Shown one piece after another: positions 11,528 through 23,160 of a stretch of 64,000 bases of DNA. The translations under genes and the position numbers were made by a program. The DNA lies in NCBI GenBank assembly GCA_009760885.1, contig CM019701.1, positions 12,049,963 through 12,113,962 on the forward strand, read 5' to 3'. Origin of the DNA: Achatina immaculata (lineage: Eukaryota > Mollusca > Gastropoda > Stylommatophora > Achatinidae). Under the pieces are notes generated by a model, which had not been told where the DNA came from, ran no database searches, and worked only from the letters and a program-made list of their open reading frames with translations. Positions within the stretch are counted from its first letter, which is position 1, and each line of letters begins with the position of its first letter.

Positions 11528-12935
11528 TCTATTCTTCTTCTTCTTCGTTCGCTTCTACCACCAAGACCGCCCCGTGATCCTACTGAAATTACTGCCGTGG
11601 TCCTCGGTAGGTCCCGTGGTCCCCGAAAGGACTACACGAGATCCTCGAGAGGACTACAAGAGGTTCAGAGCATCGCGGGGCTTGAGCCTGTATTCTTGGT
11701 GGGTCTCAGAAGCAGGATTGCGTGACACTATGGTTTTCGTTTCACCAGTTTAATCTAGAGTTGAACTTTCTCACTGGAAAACCTCGACGTGGTTTGGATA
11801 TGAGTATATCCCAGCTGGGTGAGAGGTGGTTGCCCACCTAGCCTGGAGTTGGACTTTCTCATCGGAAAACCTCGACGTGTTTTGGGATACCGTGTATCCC
11901 CGCCGGGTGAGAGGTGGTTGCCCAACCAGTCCAGCGTTGGGCTTTCTCACCGGAAAACATCAGCATGATTAGAATACGCATACATCCCCGTCGGGTGAGA
12001 GGTGGTTGCTTATCAGCATTTTGTAGTCGTGGCCGCTACCTTTCCTAGCTGTGACTAGGACGGAGCTTTTGTCCAGGAAGACGAATCCTCGCCACTAGTG
12101 ACTTCCACCCCTGGGTTAAGCCGGTTTAGGCATATTATCCCAGTATGGGCGTGTTTAGGACGTGACCGACCTCTAGAGCGGAGGTACCGTGACTTGAGTA
12201 GCCATCACGTTTCACCCCTGGTTTAAGCCGGTTTAGGCATATTTCACCGGTATGGGTGTAGAACGAACGTGGCCGGCCTCTAGAGCAGAGGCGCCATACT
12301 ATGGGTAGCTCTCGCCGCGAGACTACTGGACATACCAATTAAGCTTCACTTTATCATTTCCATCACCTTCTCACATCGGCGCCGCAGGGCAACCCTGATT
12401 GCTTTTCCTCATTTTCTTCATTGGCCGGGAAGAGTTTCACTCCACGCGCGGCATCCGAAGAGTCTCGCCAGCAGCGTCTTAACCCCTGGGTTAAGCCGGT
12501 TCAGACAATTCGCCCGGTATGAGTGTACAAGGTACGTGGCCAACCTCCAGAGCAGAGGTGCCGTGATTTGAGCAGTCCTGACCTCGAGTCTACTGATTAC
12601 TTCACTTACTCCTTTCTTTCACCTTTTCCACAGTGCCGCAAGGCAACCCATAATCGCACCTTTCTTCACTGGTCGGGAGGAGCCCCACTCCACGCACGGC
12701 AGCTGAAGAATCTCGCCACCAGCGGTAGATGAGCTACCAAATATGACTCTCATCTACCCGAAAATTCTGGTTTTCAGGCGCCAGATATTCGTCTTCGCCC
12801 CTTCTCCTGTCAGTTTAAACAGTTCTGCCACGAGAAGGCCAGGAGCTGGACTTGACTGTCTATTTGAGACGCACGCCACTGGAGTGGAGACCATATCCTC
12901 CACCCCACATCCGGCATTACCAGTCCTTAGAACCA
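11528..12935 (-). mobile_element. Unclassified dispersed repeat 'RepA', copy 1
   Basis: About 1.4 kb matching the reverse complement of 55689-57003. Read on the minus strand it starts GGTTCTAAGGACTG and ends with GAACGAAGAAGAAGAAG, a (GAA)n tail suggesting a retroelement 3' end. The body has two sets of internal direct repeats: a ~60-80-bp block with GGCAACCACCTCTCACC and GGTGAGAAAGTCCAAC, and a block with TAAACCGGCTTAACCCAGGG. I could not find coding motifs. Confidence 0.75.
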
Positions 12936-12959
12936 CAGCGTTCTGCAATTTGGAGTGTA

Positions 12960-13776
12960 GTTTTTATTGATTTTGCTTAAGTGTCTGTTTAGGGTGATAT
13001 GGTTAGGTGTCTGCTCAAGGTGATATGGTTAGGTGTCTGTTTAGGGTTATGTGGTTAAGTGTCTGCTTAAGTGCTTAAGGTGATATGATTGGGTGTCTGT
13101 TTAGGGTGATATGGTTAGGTGTCTGCTTAAGGTGATATGATTAGGTGTCTGCTTAAGGTGATATGATTAGGTGTCTGCTTAAGGTGATATGATTAGGTGT
13201 CTGCTTAAGGTGATATGATTAGGTGTCTGTTTAGGGTGATATGGTTAAGTGTCTGCTTAAGGTGATATGATTAAGTATCTGTTTAGGGTGATATTGTTCA
13301 GTGTCTGTTTAAGGTGATATGATTAGGTGTCTGCTTAAGGTGATATGATTAGGTGTCTGTTTAGGGTGATATGGTTAAGTGTCTGCTTAAGGTGATATGA
13401 TTAGGTGTCTGCTTAAGGTGATATGATTAGGTGTCTGTTTAGGGTGACATGGTTAGATGTCTTCTTAAGGTTATATGATTAGGTGCCTGTTTAGGGTGAT
13501 ATTGTTAGGTGTCTGCTTAAGGTTGATATGATTGGTTGTCTGTTTAGGGTGATATTGTTAGGTGTCTGCTTAAGGTGATATGATTAGGTGTCTGTTTAGG
13601 GTGATATGGTTAAGTGTCTGCTTAAGGTGATATGATTAGGTGTCTGTTTAGGGTGATATTGTTCAGTGTCTGTTTAAGGTGATATGATTAGGTGTCTGCT
13701 TAAGGTGATATGATTAGGTGTCTGTTTAGGGTGATATGGTTAGGTGTCTGCTTAGGGTGAAATGATTATCTGTCTG
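12960..13776. repeat. 26-bp minisatellite, block 1
   Basis: Head-to-tail copies of a 26-bp unit centred on GGTGATATGATTAGGTGTCT with CTTAA/TTTAG variants. The core AGGGTGATATGGTTAG is identical to a 16-bp stretch of the SINE at 2517-2768. Confidence 0.95.
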
Positions 13777-14644
13777 TTTGTCCAGGAAGACGAATCCTCG
13801 CCACTAGTGACTTCCACCCCTGGGTTAAGCCGGTTTAGGCATATTATCCCAGTATGGGCGTGTTTAGGACGTGACCGACCTCTAGAGCGGAGGTACCGTG
13901 ACTTGAGTAGCCATCACGTTTCACCCCTGGTTTAAGCCGGTTTAGGCATATTTCACCGGTATGGGTGTAGAACGAACGTGGCCGGCCTCTAGAGCAGAGG
14001 CGCCATACTATGGGTAGCTCTCGCCGCGAGACTACTGGACATACCAATTAAGCTTCACTTTATCATTTCCATCACCTTCTCACATCGGCGCCGCAGGGCA
14101 ACCCTGATTGCTTTTCCTCATTTTCTTCATTGGCCGGGAAGAGTTTCACTCCACGCGCGGCATCCGAAGAGTCTCGCCAGCAGCGTCTTAACCCCTGGGT
14201 TAAGCCGGTTCAGACAATTCGCCCGGTATGAGTGTACAAGGTACGTGGCCAACCTCCAGAGCAGAGGTGCCGTGATTTGAGCAGTCCTGACCTCGAGTCT
14301 ACTGATTACTTCACTTACTCCTTTCTTTCACCTTTTCCACAGTGCCGCAAGGCAACCCATAATCGCACCTTTCTTCACTGGTCGGGAGGAGCCCCACTCC
14401 ACGCACGGCAGCTGAAGAATCTCGCCACCAGCGGTAGATGAGCTACCAAATATGACTCTCATCTACCCGAAAATTCTGGTTTTCAGGCGCCAGATATTCG
14501 TCTTCGCCCCTTCTCCTGTCAGTTTAAACAGTTCTGCCACGAGAAGGCCAGGAGCTGGACTTGACTGTCTATTTGAGACGCACGCCACTGGAGTGGAGAC
14601 CATATCCTCCACCCCACATCCGGCATTACCAGTCCTTAGAACCA
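13777..14644 (-). mobile_element. RepA partial copy from duplication A
   Basis: The second copy of the RepA segment, truncated at the (GAA)n-proximal side because the duplication breakpoint (GTCCAGGAAG at 13780) lies inside RepA. Its sequence equals 12068-12935. Confidence 0.9.
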
Positions 14645-14668
14645 CAGCGTTCTGCAATTTGGAGTGTA

Positions 14669-16380
14669 GTTTTTATTGATTTTGCTTAAGTGTCTGTTTA
14701 GGGTGATATGGTTAGGTGTCTGCTCAAGGTGATATGGTTAGGTGTCTGTTTAGGGTTATGTGGTTAAGTGTCTGCTTAAGTGCTTAAGGTGATATGATTG
14801 GGTGTCTGTTTAGGGTGATATGGTTAGGTGTCTGCTTAAGGTGATATGATTAGGTGTCTGCTTAAGGTGATATGATTAGGTGTCTGCTTAAGGTGATATG
14901 ATTAGGTGTCTGCTTAAGGTGATATGATTAGGTGTCTGTTTAGGGTGATATGGTTAAGTGTCTGCTTAAGGTGATATGATTAAGTATCTGTTTAGGGTGA
15001 TATTGTTCAGTGTCTGTTTAAGGTGATATGATTAGGTGTCTGCTTAAGGTGATATGATTAGGTGTCTGTTTAGGGTGATATGGTTAAGTGTCTGCTTAAG
15101 GTGATATGATTAGGTGTCTGCTTAAGGTGATATGATTAGGTGTCTGTTTAGGGTGACATGGTTAGATGTCTTCTTAAGGTTATATGATTAGGTGCCTGTT
15201 TAGGGTGATATTGTTAGGTGTCTGCTTAAGGTTGATATGATTGGTTGTCTGTTTAGGGTGATATTGTTAGGTGTCTGCTTAAGGTGATATGATTAGGTGT
15301 CTGTTTAGGGTGATATGGTTAAGTGTCTGCTTAAGGTGATATGATTAGGTGTCTGTTTAGGGTGATATTGTTCAGTGTCTGTTTAAGGTGATATGATTAG
15401 GTGTCTGCTTAAGGTGATATGATTAGGTGTCTGTTTAGGGTGATATGGTTAGGTGTCTGCTTAGGGTGAAATGATTATCTGTCTGTTTAGGGTGATATGG
15501 TTAGTTGTCTGCTTAAAGTGATATGATTTAGTGCCTGTTTAGGGTGATATGGTTAGACGTCTGCTGAAGGTGATATCATTGTGTGTCTATTTGGGTTGAT
15601 ATGGTTAGATGTTTGCTGAAGGTGATATGATTGGGTGTCTGTTTAGAGTGATATGGTTAGGTGTATGTTTAAATTGATATAATTGGGAGTCTGTTTAGGG
15701 TGATATGGTTAGGTGTCTGCTTAAGGTGATATGATTAGGTGTCTGTTTAGGTTGATATGGTTAGGCGTCACTTAGGGTGATATGATTAGGTGTCTGTTTA
15801 GGGTGATATGGTTAGGTGTCTGCTTAAGGTGATATGATCGAGTGTCTGTTTAGAATGCTAGGTGTGTGCTGAAGGTGATATGATTAGGTGTTTGTTTATG
15901 GGATATGTTTAGGTGCATGTTTAAGTTAATATGATTAGGTGTCTGTTTAGGGTGATATGGTTAGACGTCTTCTGAACGTTATATGATTTAGTGTCTGTTT
16001 AGGGTAATATGATTAGACGTCTGCTGAAGGTGATATGACTGGGAGTCTGTTTAGGGTGATATGGTTAGGCGTCGTGTAAGGTGATAAGATTGGGTGTCTG
16101 TTTAGGTTGATATGGTTAGGTGTCTGCTTAAGTTGATATGATTAGGTGTGTGTTTAGGTGATACGGTTAGGTGTCTGTCTGCTTGAGGTAATATGATTGG
16201 GTGTCTGTTTAGGGTGATATGGTTAGGCCTCTGCTTAAGGTGATATGATTGAGTGTCTGATTAGGGTGTTATGGTTAGGCGTCTGCTGAAGGTGATATGA
16301 TTGAGTGTCTGATTAGGGTGTTATGGTTAGGTGTATGTTTAAGTTGATATAACTGGGTGTCTGTTTAGAGTGATATGGTT
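14669..16380. repeat. 26-bp minisatellite, block 2
   Basis: The first ~810 bp duplicates block 1 through duplication A. From 15486 onward the units are more diverged (GACGTCTGCTGAAGG, GGTGTATGTTTAA variants), suggesting the older part of the array. Confidence 0.95.
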
Positions 16381-17439
16381 TGTTGGTAGCCAGAAACTGA
16401 TGAGACCTTGGACACTGAGATCTGCACTTTCACCCATGAACATTTAGTTACACTATCTTGTGCCACTTCCACATGGGAGATTAGCTGCAGTACACCTCCA
16501 GCCTTTTCTGTCTCTCTTGCTCCCATAGTACACACAGTGGACTTCTGTCAAACTCTTGATGTTGTCCACCAGTATGTATTGTTGTTTTGCCTTTTCTCTT
16601 TTTTTTTCATAAATTTTTCCTTCAAGTTCTGTCTTCATTGTAATTTGTCATGGCAGAATATTTTAGCTAGGGTGTTCTTATATGGCATTATTTCTCTTCT
16701 AAGTTTCAATATTTTAGCTAGGGTGTTCTTATATGGCATTATTTCTCTTCTAAACTTCAAATGATTTAGTATTTCCTTGTTTACTTATAACATTTCTCTC
16801 TCTCCCTATTTTTGGATCTGAATAAGACATGAACTGAAATATTACACTGTTTGTTAATGCAGATCACACTTGGCCATATCATAGTTTGAGGTGAAATTTT
16901 TAACATACTCACAAATGTCTGTTTTGACTCACTTTACAAATATTTTCTGTTTTCCAAAAATTGATATCCAAACATGTTGTTATATATGGATGGATGGATG
17001 GAAGAAAGAAAGGAAAGAAAAATAAAAGGTCAGAATACTACTAAGGGATCCATGGACTCTTGAAAGAAAAAAAGAACTTAGCCAACAACCTGAAAAACTT
17101 GAACCAAAGACCTCTTATGTATAAATAACACCCTGCTAATCAGACTCATATAGGTATAAAAACACTAGATGATGTATAGTTATGCAGTTTAATATAATTC
17201 TCTCCAAGTTTCAAAATTCAGTTACAAATGTATACTATACTGGTTGATACACTGAAATACTCCAAGAGTTAACTTTGTTCATAACAAAGTGGACACATTT
17301 TCTAAACATAATATGTAAGGAACAACTGTCCATGTTTTTATCTGTGTTGCTGGAACTAAAAAACAAATTGTCTGCAGACTTGTCTCACTGTATTTCATGT
17401 TAAAGAAGTTACAACAACACATTTAAAGTTGTTCATTCA
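16381..17439. other. Unique-looking segment inside duplication B, copy 1
   Basis: Contains a 54-bp internal duplication (ATATTTTAGCTAGGGTGTTC at 16659 and 16710), a (GGAT)n run near 16990 and no recognised gene. The open frame at 16408-16764 lacks domains and is shortened by a one-base indel in the second copy, which argues against coding. Confidence 0.6.
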
Positions 17440-17580
17440 TGACACAGAGCATCAAGTGGCAAACTGGCAAGGGCACTAGTTTCTCACTGCAAAGGTCAGT
17501 GGTTTGAATCTGACTGGAGGCGACCTGTAGACATAGGTAGCTGGCTTCATCTGGAGCTGGAGAAGGAGTGGCAGCCTGAT
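17440..17580 (+). mobile_element. SINE head, copy 1 (5' part of an expanded SINE)
   Basis: Sequence with a tRNA-like B box (GTGGTTTGAATCTGACTGG) followed by the SINE body motif GGAGGCGACC...GGTAGCTGGC and AGTGGCAGCCTGATGTGATG. In the other SINE copies (for example 47648-48000) the same head leads to one copy of CTGACCACAGCACCCTCT. Here it leads directly into the 24-bp array. Confidence 0.75.
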
Positions 17581-18435
17581 GTGATGCTGACCACATCAGC
17601 CTCTAGTGCAGTGACCACATCACCCTCTAGTGCCACATCAGCCTCTAGTGTGCTGACCACATCAGCCTCTAGTGCAGTGACCACATCAGCCTCTAGTGTG
17701 CTGACCACATCAGCCTCTAGTGCTGTGACCACATCACCCTCTAGTGCCACATCAGCATCTAATGTGCTGACCAAATCACACTCTAGTGTGCTGACCACAT
17801 CACCCTCTGGTGTGCTGATCACATCACCCTCTAGTGCTGTGACCACATCATCTTCTAGTGTGCTGACCACATCATCCTCTAGTGCTGTGATCATATCAGC
17901 CTCTAGTGTGCTGACCACATCACCCTCTAGTGCTGTGACCACATCAGCCTCTAGTGTGGTGACCACATCACCCTCTAGTGCTGTGACCACATCAGCCTCT
18001 ACTGTGCTGACCACATCACCCTCTAGTGTGCTGACCACATCACCCTCTATTGTGCTGACCACATCATCCTCTAGTGCTGTGACCACATCAGCCTCTAGTG
18101 CTGTGACCACATCAGCCTCTACTGTGCTGACCACATCAGTCTCTAGTGCTATGACCACATCAGCCTCTATTGCTGTGACCACATCACCCTCTAGTGTGCT
18201 GACCACATCACCCTCTAGTGTGCTGACCACATCACCCTCTAGTACTGTGACCACATCACCCTCTAGTGTGTTGACCACATCACCCTCTAGTGTGTTGACC
18301 ACATCAGCCTCTAGTGTGCTGACCACATCACCCTCTAGTGTGCTGACCACATCACCCTCTAGTGTGCTGATAAAATCAACCTCTAGTGCTGTGATCACAT
18401 CACCCTCTAGTGTTCTGACCACATCACCCTCTGTT
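17581..18435. repeat. 24-bp minisatellite, block 1
   Basis: About 35 head-to-tail copies of CTGACCACATCACCCTCTAG plus TGTG/TGCT, with CACC/CAGC and GTGCTG/GCTGTG variants and a few shortened units. The period is eight codons and stop-free, so the plus strand reads as TTSPSSVL repeats and the minus strand as EGDVVSTL repeats. Confidence 0.97.
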
Positions 18436-18922
18436 TAGGGTGATATGGTTAGGTGTCTGCTTAAGGTGATATGATTAGGTGTCTGTTTAGGGTGATATGG
18501 TTAGACGTCTTCTGAACGTTATATGATTTAGTGTCTGTTTAGGGTAATATGATTAGACGTCTGCTGAAGGTGATATGACTGGGAGTCTGTTTAGGGTGAT
18601 ATGGTTAGGTGTCTGCTTAAGGTGATATGATTGGGTGTCTGTTTAGGTTGATATGGTTAGGTGTCTGCTTAAGTTGATATGATTAGGTGTCTGTTTAGGG
18701 TGATATGGTTAGGTGTCTGTCTGCTTGAGGTAATATGATTGGGTGTCTGTTTAGGGTGATATGGTTAGGCCTCTGCTTAAGGTGATATGATTGGGTGTCT
18801 GTTTAGGGTGATATGGTTAGACGTCTGCTGAAGGTGATATGATTGAGTGTCTGATTAGGGTGTTATGGTTAGGTGTCTGCTTAAGGTGATATGATTGGGT
18901 GTCTGTTTAGAGTGATATGGTT
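18436..18922. repeat. 26-bp minisatellite, block 3
   Basis: The duplicated distal portion of block 2, abutting the 24-bp array at ACCCTCTGTTTAGGGTGAT, the duplication B junction. The match is to 15895-16380 with scattered unit differences. Confidence 0.93.
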
Positions 18923-19980
18923 TGTTGGTAGCCAGAAACTGATGAGACCTTGGACACTGAGATCTGCACTTTCACCCATGAACATTTAGTTACACTATCT
19001 TGTGCCACTTCCACATGGGAGATTAGCTGCAGTACACCTCCAGCCTTTTCTGTCTCTCTTGCTCCCATAGTACACACAGTGGACTTCTGTCAAACTCTTG
19101 ATGTTGTCCACCAGTATGTATTGTTGTTTTGCCTTTTCTCTTTTTTTTCATAAATTTTTCCTTCAAGTTCTGTCTTCATTGTAATTTGTCATGGCAGAAT
19201 ATTTTAGCTAGGGTGTTCTTATATGGCATTATTTCTCTTCTAAGTTTCAATATTTTAGCTAGGGTGTTCTTATATGGCATTATTTCTCTTCTAAACTTCA
19301 AATGATTTAGTATTTCCTTGTTTACTTATAACATTTCTCTCTCTCCCTATTTTTGGATCTGAATAAGACATGAACTGAAATATTACACTGTTTGTTAATG
19401 CAGATCACACTTGGCCATATCATAGTTTGAGGTGAAATTTTTAACATACTCACAAATGTCTGTTTTGACTCACTTTACAAATATTTTCTGTTTTCCAAAA
19501 ATTGATATCCAAACATGTTGTTATATATGGATGGATGGATGGAAGAAAGAAAGGAAAGAAAAATAAAAGGTCAGAATACTACTAAGGGATCCATGGACTC
19601 TTGAAAGAAAAAAAGAACTTAGCCAACAACCTGAAAAACTTGAACCAAAGACCTCTTATGTATAAATAACACCCTGCTAATCAGACTCATATAGGTATAA
19701 AAACACTAGATGATGTATAGTTATGCAGTTTAATATAATTCTCTCCAAGTTTCAAAATTCAGTTACAAATGTATACTATACTGGTTGATACACTGAAATA
19801 CTCCAAGAGTTAACTTTGTTCATAACAAAGTGGACACATTTTCTAAACATAATATGTAAGGAACAACTGTCCATGTTTTTATCTGTGTTGCTGGAACTAA
19901 AAAACAAATTGTCTGCAGACTTGTCTCACTGTATTTCATGTTAAAGAAGTTACAACAACACATTTAAAGTTGTTCATTCA
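18923..19980. other. Unique-looking segment inside duplication B, copy 2
   Basis: A near-identical copy of 16381-17439. No gene recognised. Confidence 0.6.
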
Positions 19981-20121
19981 TGACACAGAGCATCAAGTGG
20001 CAAACTGGCAAGGGCACTAGTTTCTCACTGCAAAGGTCAGTGGTTTGAATCTGACTGGAGGCGACCTGTAGACATAGGTAGCTGGCTTCATCTGGAGCTG
20101 GAGAAGGAGTGGCAGCCTGAT
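19981..20121 (+). mobile_element. SINE head, copy 2
   Basis: A duplicate of the SINE head at 17440-17580, again leading straight into 24-bp units. Confidence 0.75.
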
Positions 20122-23090
20122 GTGATGCTGACCACATCAGCCTCTAGTGCAGTGACCACATCACCCTCTAGTGTGCTGACCACATCAGCCTCTAGTGTGC
20201 TGACCACATCAGCCTCTAGTGCAGTGACCACATCAGCCTCTAGTGTGCTGACCACATCAGCCTCTAGTGCTGTGACCACATCACCCTCTAGTGCCACATC
20301 AGCATCTAATGTGCTGACCAAATCACACTCTAGTGTGCTGACCACATCACCCTCTAGTGTGCTGACCACATCACCTCTAGTGCTGTGACCACATCATCTT
20401 CTAGTGTGCTGACCACATCACCCTCTACTGCTGTGATCACATCACCCTCTAGTGTGCTGACCACATCAGCCTCTAGTGTGCTGACCACATCACCCTCTAG
20501 TGCACTGACATCAGCCTCTAGTGCTGTGACCACATCAGCCTCTAGTGTGCTGACCACATCAGCCTCTAGTGTGCTGACCACATCAGCCTCTAGTGTGCTG
20601 ACCACATCAGCCTCTAGTGTGCTGACCACATCAGCCTCTAGTGTGCTGATCACATCAGCCTCTAGTGTGCAGTGACCACATCACCCTCTAGTGCTGTGAC
20701 CATATCACCCTCTAGTGCTGTGACCACATCACCTCTAGTGCTGTGACCACATCACCCTCTAGTGTGCTGACCACATCAGCCTCTAGTGCTGTGACCACAT
20801 CAGCCTCTAGTGTGCTGACCACATCAGCCTCTAGTGCTGTGACCACATCACCCTCTAGTGTGCTGACCACATCACCCTCTAGTGTGCTGACCACATCACC
20901 CTCTAGTGTGCTGACCACATCACCCTATAGTGTGCTGACCACATCACCCTCTAGTGCTGTGACCACATCAGCCTCTAGTGTGGTGACCACATCACCCTCT
21001 AGTGCTGTGACCACATCAGCCTCTACTGTGCTGACCACATCACCCTCTAGTGTGCTGACCACATCACCCTCTATTGTGCTGACCACATCAGCCTCTAGTG
21101 CTGTGACCACATCAGCCTCTAGTGCTATGACCACATCAGCCTCTACTGTGCTGACCACATCAGCCTCTAGTGTGCTGACCACATCACCCTCTAGTGCTGT
21201 GACCACATCAGCCTCTAGTGTGCTGACCACATCAGCCTTTAGTGTGCTGACCACATCAGTCTCTAGTGTGCTGACCACATCACCCTCTAGTGTGCTGACC
21301 ACATCACCCTCTACTGCTGTGATCACATCACCCTCTAGTGTGCTGACCACATCACCCTCTAGTGTGCTGACCACATCACCCTCTAGTGCTGTGACGACAT
21401 CAGCCTCTAGTGCTGTGACCACATCAACCTCTAGTGCTGTGACCACATCAGCCTCTAGTGTGCTGACTACATCACCCTCTAGTGCGCTGACCACATCATC
21501 CTCTAGTGTGCTGACCACATCAGCCTCTAGTGTGCTGACCACATCAGCCTCTAGTGTGCTGGCCACATAACCCTCTAGTGCTGTGACCATATCACCCACT
21601 AGTGCTGTGATCACATCACCCTCTAGTGCTGTGACCACATCACCCTCTAGTGTGGTGACCACATCAGCATCTAGTGCTGTGACCACATCAGCCTCTAGTG
21701 TGCTGACCACATCACCCTCTAGTGCTGTGACCACATCAGCCTCTAGTGTGCTGACCACATCACCCTCTAGTGCGCTGACCACATCAGCCTCTAGTGTGCT
21801 GACCACATCAGCCTCTAGTGTGCTGACCACATCAGCCTCTAGTGTGCTGACCACATCACCCTCTAGTGCTGTGACCATATCACCCTCTAGTGCTGTGATC
21901 ACATCACCCTCTAGTGCTGTGACCACATCACCCTCTAGTGTGGTGACCACATCAGCATCTAGTGCTGTGACCACATCACCCTCTAGTGTGCTGACCACAT
22001 CACCCTCTACTGCTGTGATCACATCACCCTCTAGTGTGCTGACCACATCACCCTCTAGTGTGCTGACCACATCACCCTCTAGTGCTGTGACGACATCAGC
22101 CTCTAGTGCTGTGACCACATCAACCTCTAGTGCTGTGACCACATCAGCCTCTAGTGTGCTGACTACATCACCCTCTAGTGCGCTGACCACATCATCCTCT
22201 AGTGTGCTGACCACATCAGCCTCTAGTGTGCTGACCACATCAGCCTCTAGTGTGCTGGCCACATAACCCTCTAGTGCTGTGACCATATCACCCACTAGTG
22301 CTGTGATCACATCACCCTCTAGTGCTGTGACCACATCACCCTCTAGTGTGGTGACCACATCAGCATCTAGTGCTGTGACCACATCAGCCTCTAGTGTGCT
22401 GAACACATCAGCCTCTAGTGCTGTGACCACATCAGCCTCTAGTGTGCTGACCACATCACCCTCTAGTGTTCTGACCACATCAGCCTCTATTGTGCTGACC
22501 ACATCAGCTTCTAGTGTGCTGACCACATCACCCTCTAGTGCTGTGACCACATCAGCCTCTAGTGTGCTGATCACATCACCCTCTAGTGTTCTGACCACAT
22601 CAGCCTCTAATGCTGTGACCACATCACCCTCTAGTGTGCTGACCACATCAGCCTCTAGTGTGCACATCACCCTCTAGTGTGGTGACCACATCACCCTCTA
22701 GTGCTGTGATCACATCACCCTCTAGTGCTGTGACCACATCAGCCTCTAGTGCAGTGACCACATCACCCTCTAGTGCTGTGATCACATCACCCTCTAGTGC
22801 TGTGACCACATCAGCCTCTAGTGTGCTGACCACATCAGCCTCTAGTGTGCTGACCACATCAGCCTCTAGTGCTGTGACCACATCAGCCTCTAGTGTGCTG
22901 ACCACATCAGCCTCTAGTGCTGTGACCACATCAGCCTCTAGTGCTGTGACCACATCACCCTCTAGTGCCACATCAGCCTCTAGTGCACTGACATCACCCT
23001 CTAGTGTGCTGACTACATCACCCTCTAATGCGGTGACCACATCACCCTCTAGTGCACTGACCACATCCCCCTCTAGTGTGCCAACGAATC
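20122..23090. repeat. 24-bp minisatellite, block 2 (~3 kb)
   Basis: More than 120 units. It contains higher-order duplication: roughly 21300-21580 repeats at 21996-22276 with an offset of 696 bp (29 x 24), including a shared GGCCACATAACC variant. Single-unit deletions at 20376, 20510, 20668 and 20730 shift the frame. The array ends at GTGTGCCAACGAATCAAGG, where SINE tail sequence begins. Confidence 0.97.
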
Positions 23091-23160
23091 AAGGAAAATA
23101 TGGGCACTATCACCATGTCCCCTAGGTGCCTCCATCAAACCACAGGGATAACTTTACCCA
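23085..23160 (+). mobile_element. SINE tail after the 24-bp array
   Basis: ATCAAGGAAAATATGGGCAC, TATCACCATGTCCCC and GGTGCCTCCAT match the tail of the SINEs at 2517-2768 (GGTCAAGGAAAATATGGGCA) and 47930-47990. This places the whole array inside one SINE-derived locus. Confidence 0.75.

Larger units (their letters stand above)
12068..15485. repeat. Tandem segmental duplication A (1709 bp x 2)
   Basis: 12068-13776 is repeated as 13777-15485 with an offset of 1709 bp. Everything I compared, including four short open frames and the order of variant 26-bp units, is identical. The unit carries most of RepA copy 1 plus about 0.8 kb of the 26-bp minisatellite. Confidence 0.95.
15895..20975. repeat. 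Tandem segmental duplication B (~2541 bp x 2)
   Basis: The segment from about 15895 to 18434 recurs at about 18435-20975 with an offset of 2540-2542 bp. It covers the distal 26-bp array, the 1.06-kb unique segment (TGTTGGTAGCCAGAAACTG at 16381 and 18923), the SINE head and the start of the 24-bp array. The unique part differs by one T in a homopolymer near 16600/19140. The array parts differ by unit substitutions and copy number. Confidence 0.93.

Noticed and set aside
12960..16380. Telomere-like TTAGG(G) content
   Set aside because: TTAGG occurs only as part of a 26-bp unit, not as a perfect hexamer or pentamer array.
16408..16764. 118-codon plus-strand gene in duplication B
   Set aside because: The second copy has a one-base deletion in a T-run that shortens the frame to 67 codons, and no domain or splice context is seen.
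17547..23125. Ser/Thr-rich plus-strand and acidic minus-strand proteins of up to 581 codons
   Set aside because: They come from the 24-bp array. Both strands are equally open, single-unit deletions break the frame, and the array ends inside SINE sequence.
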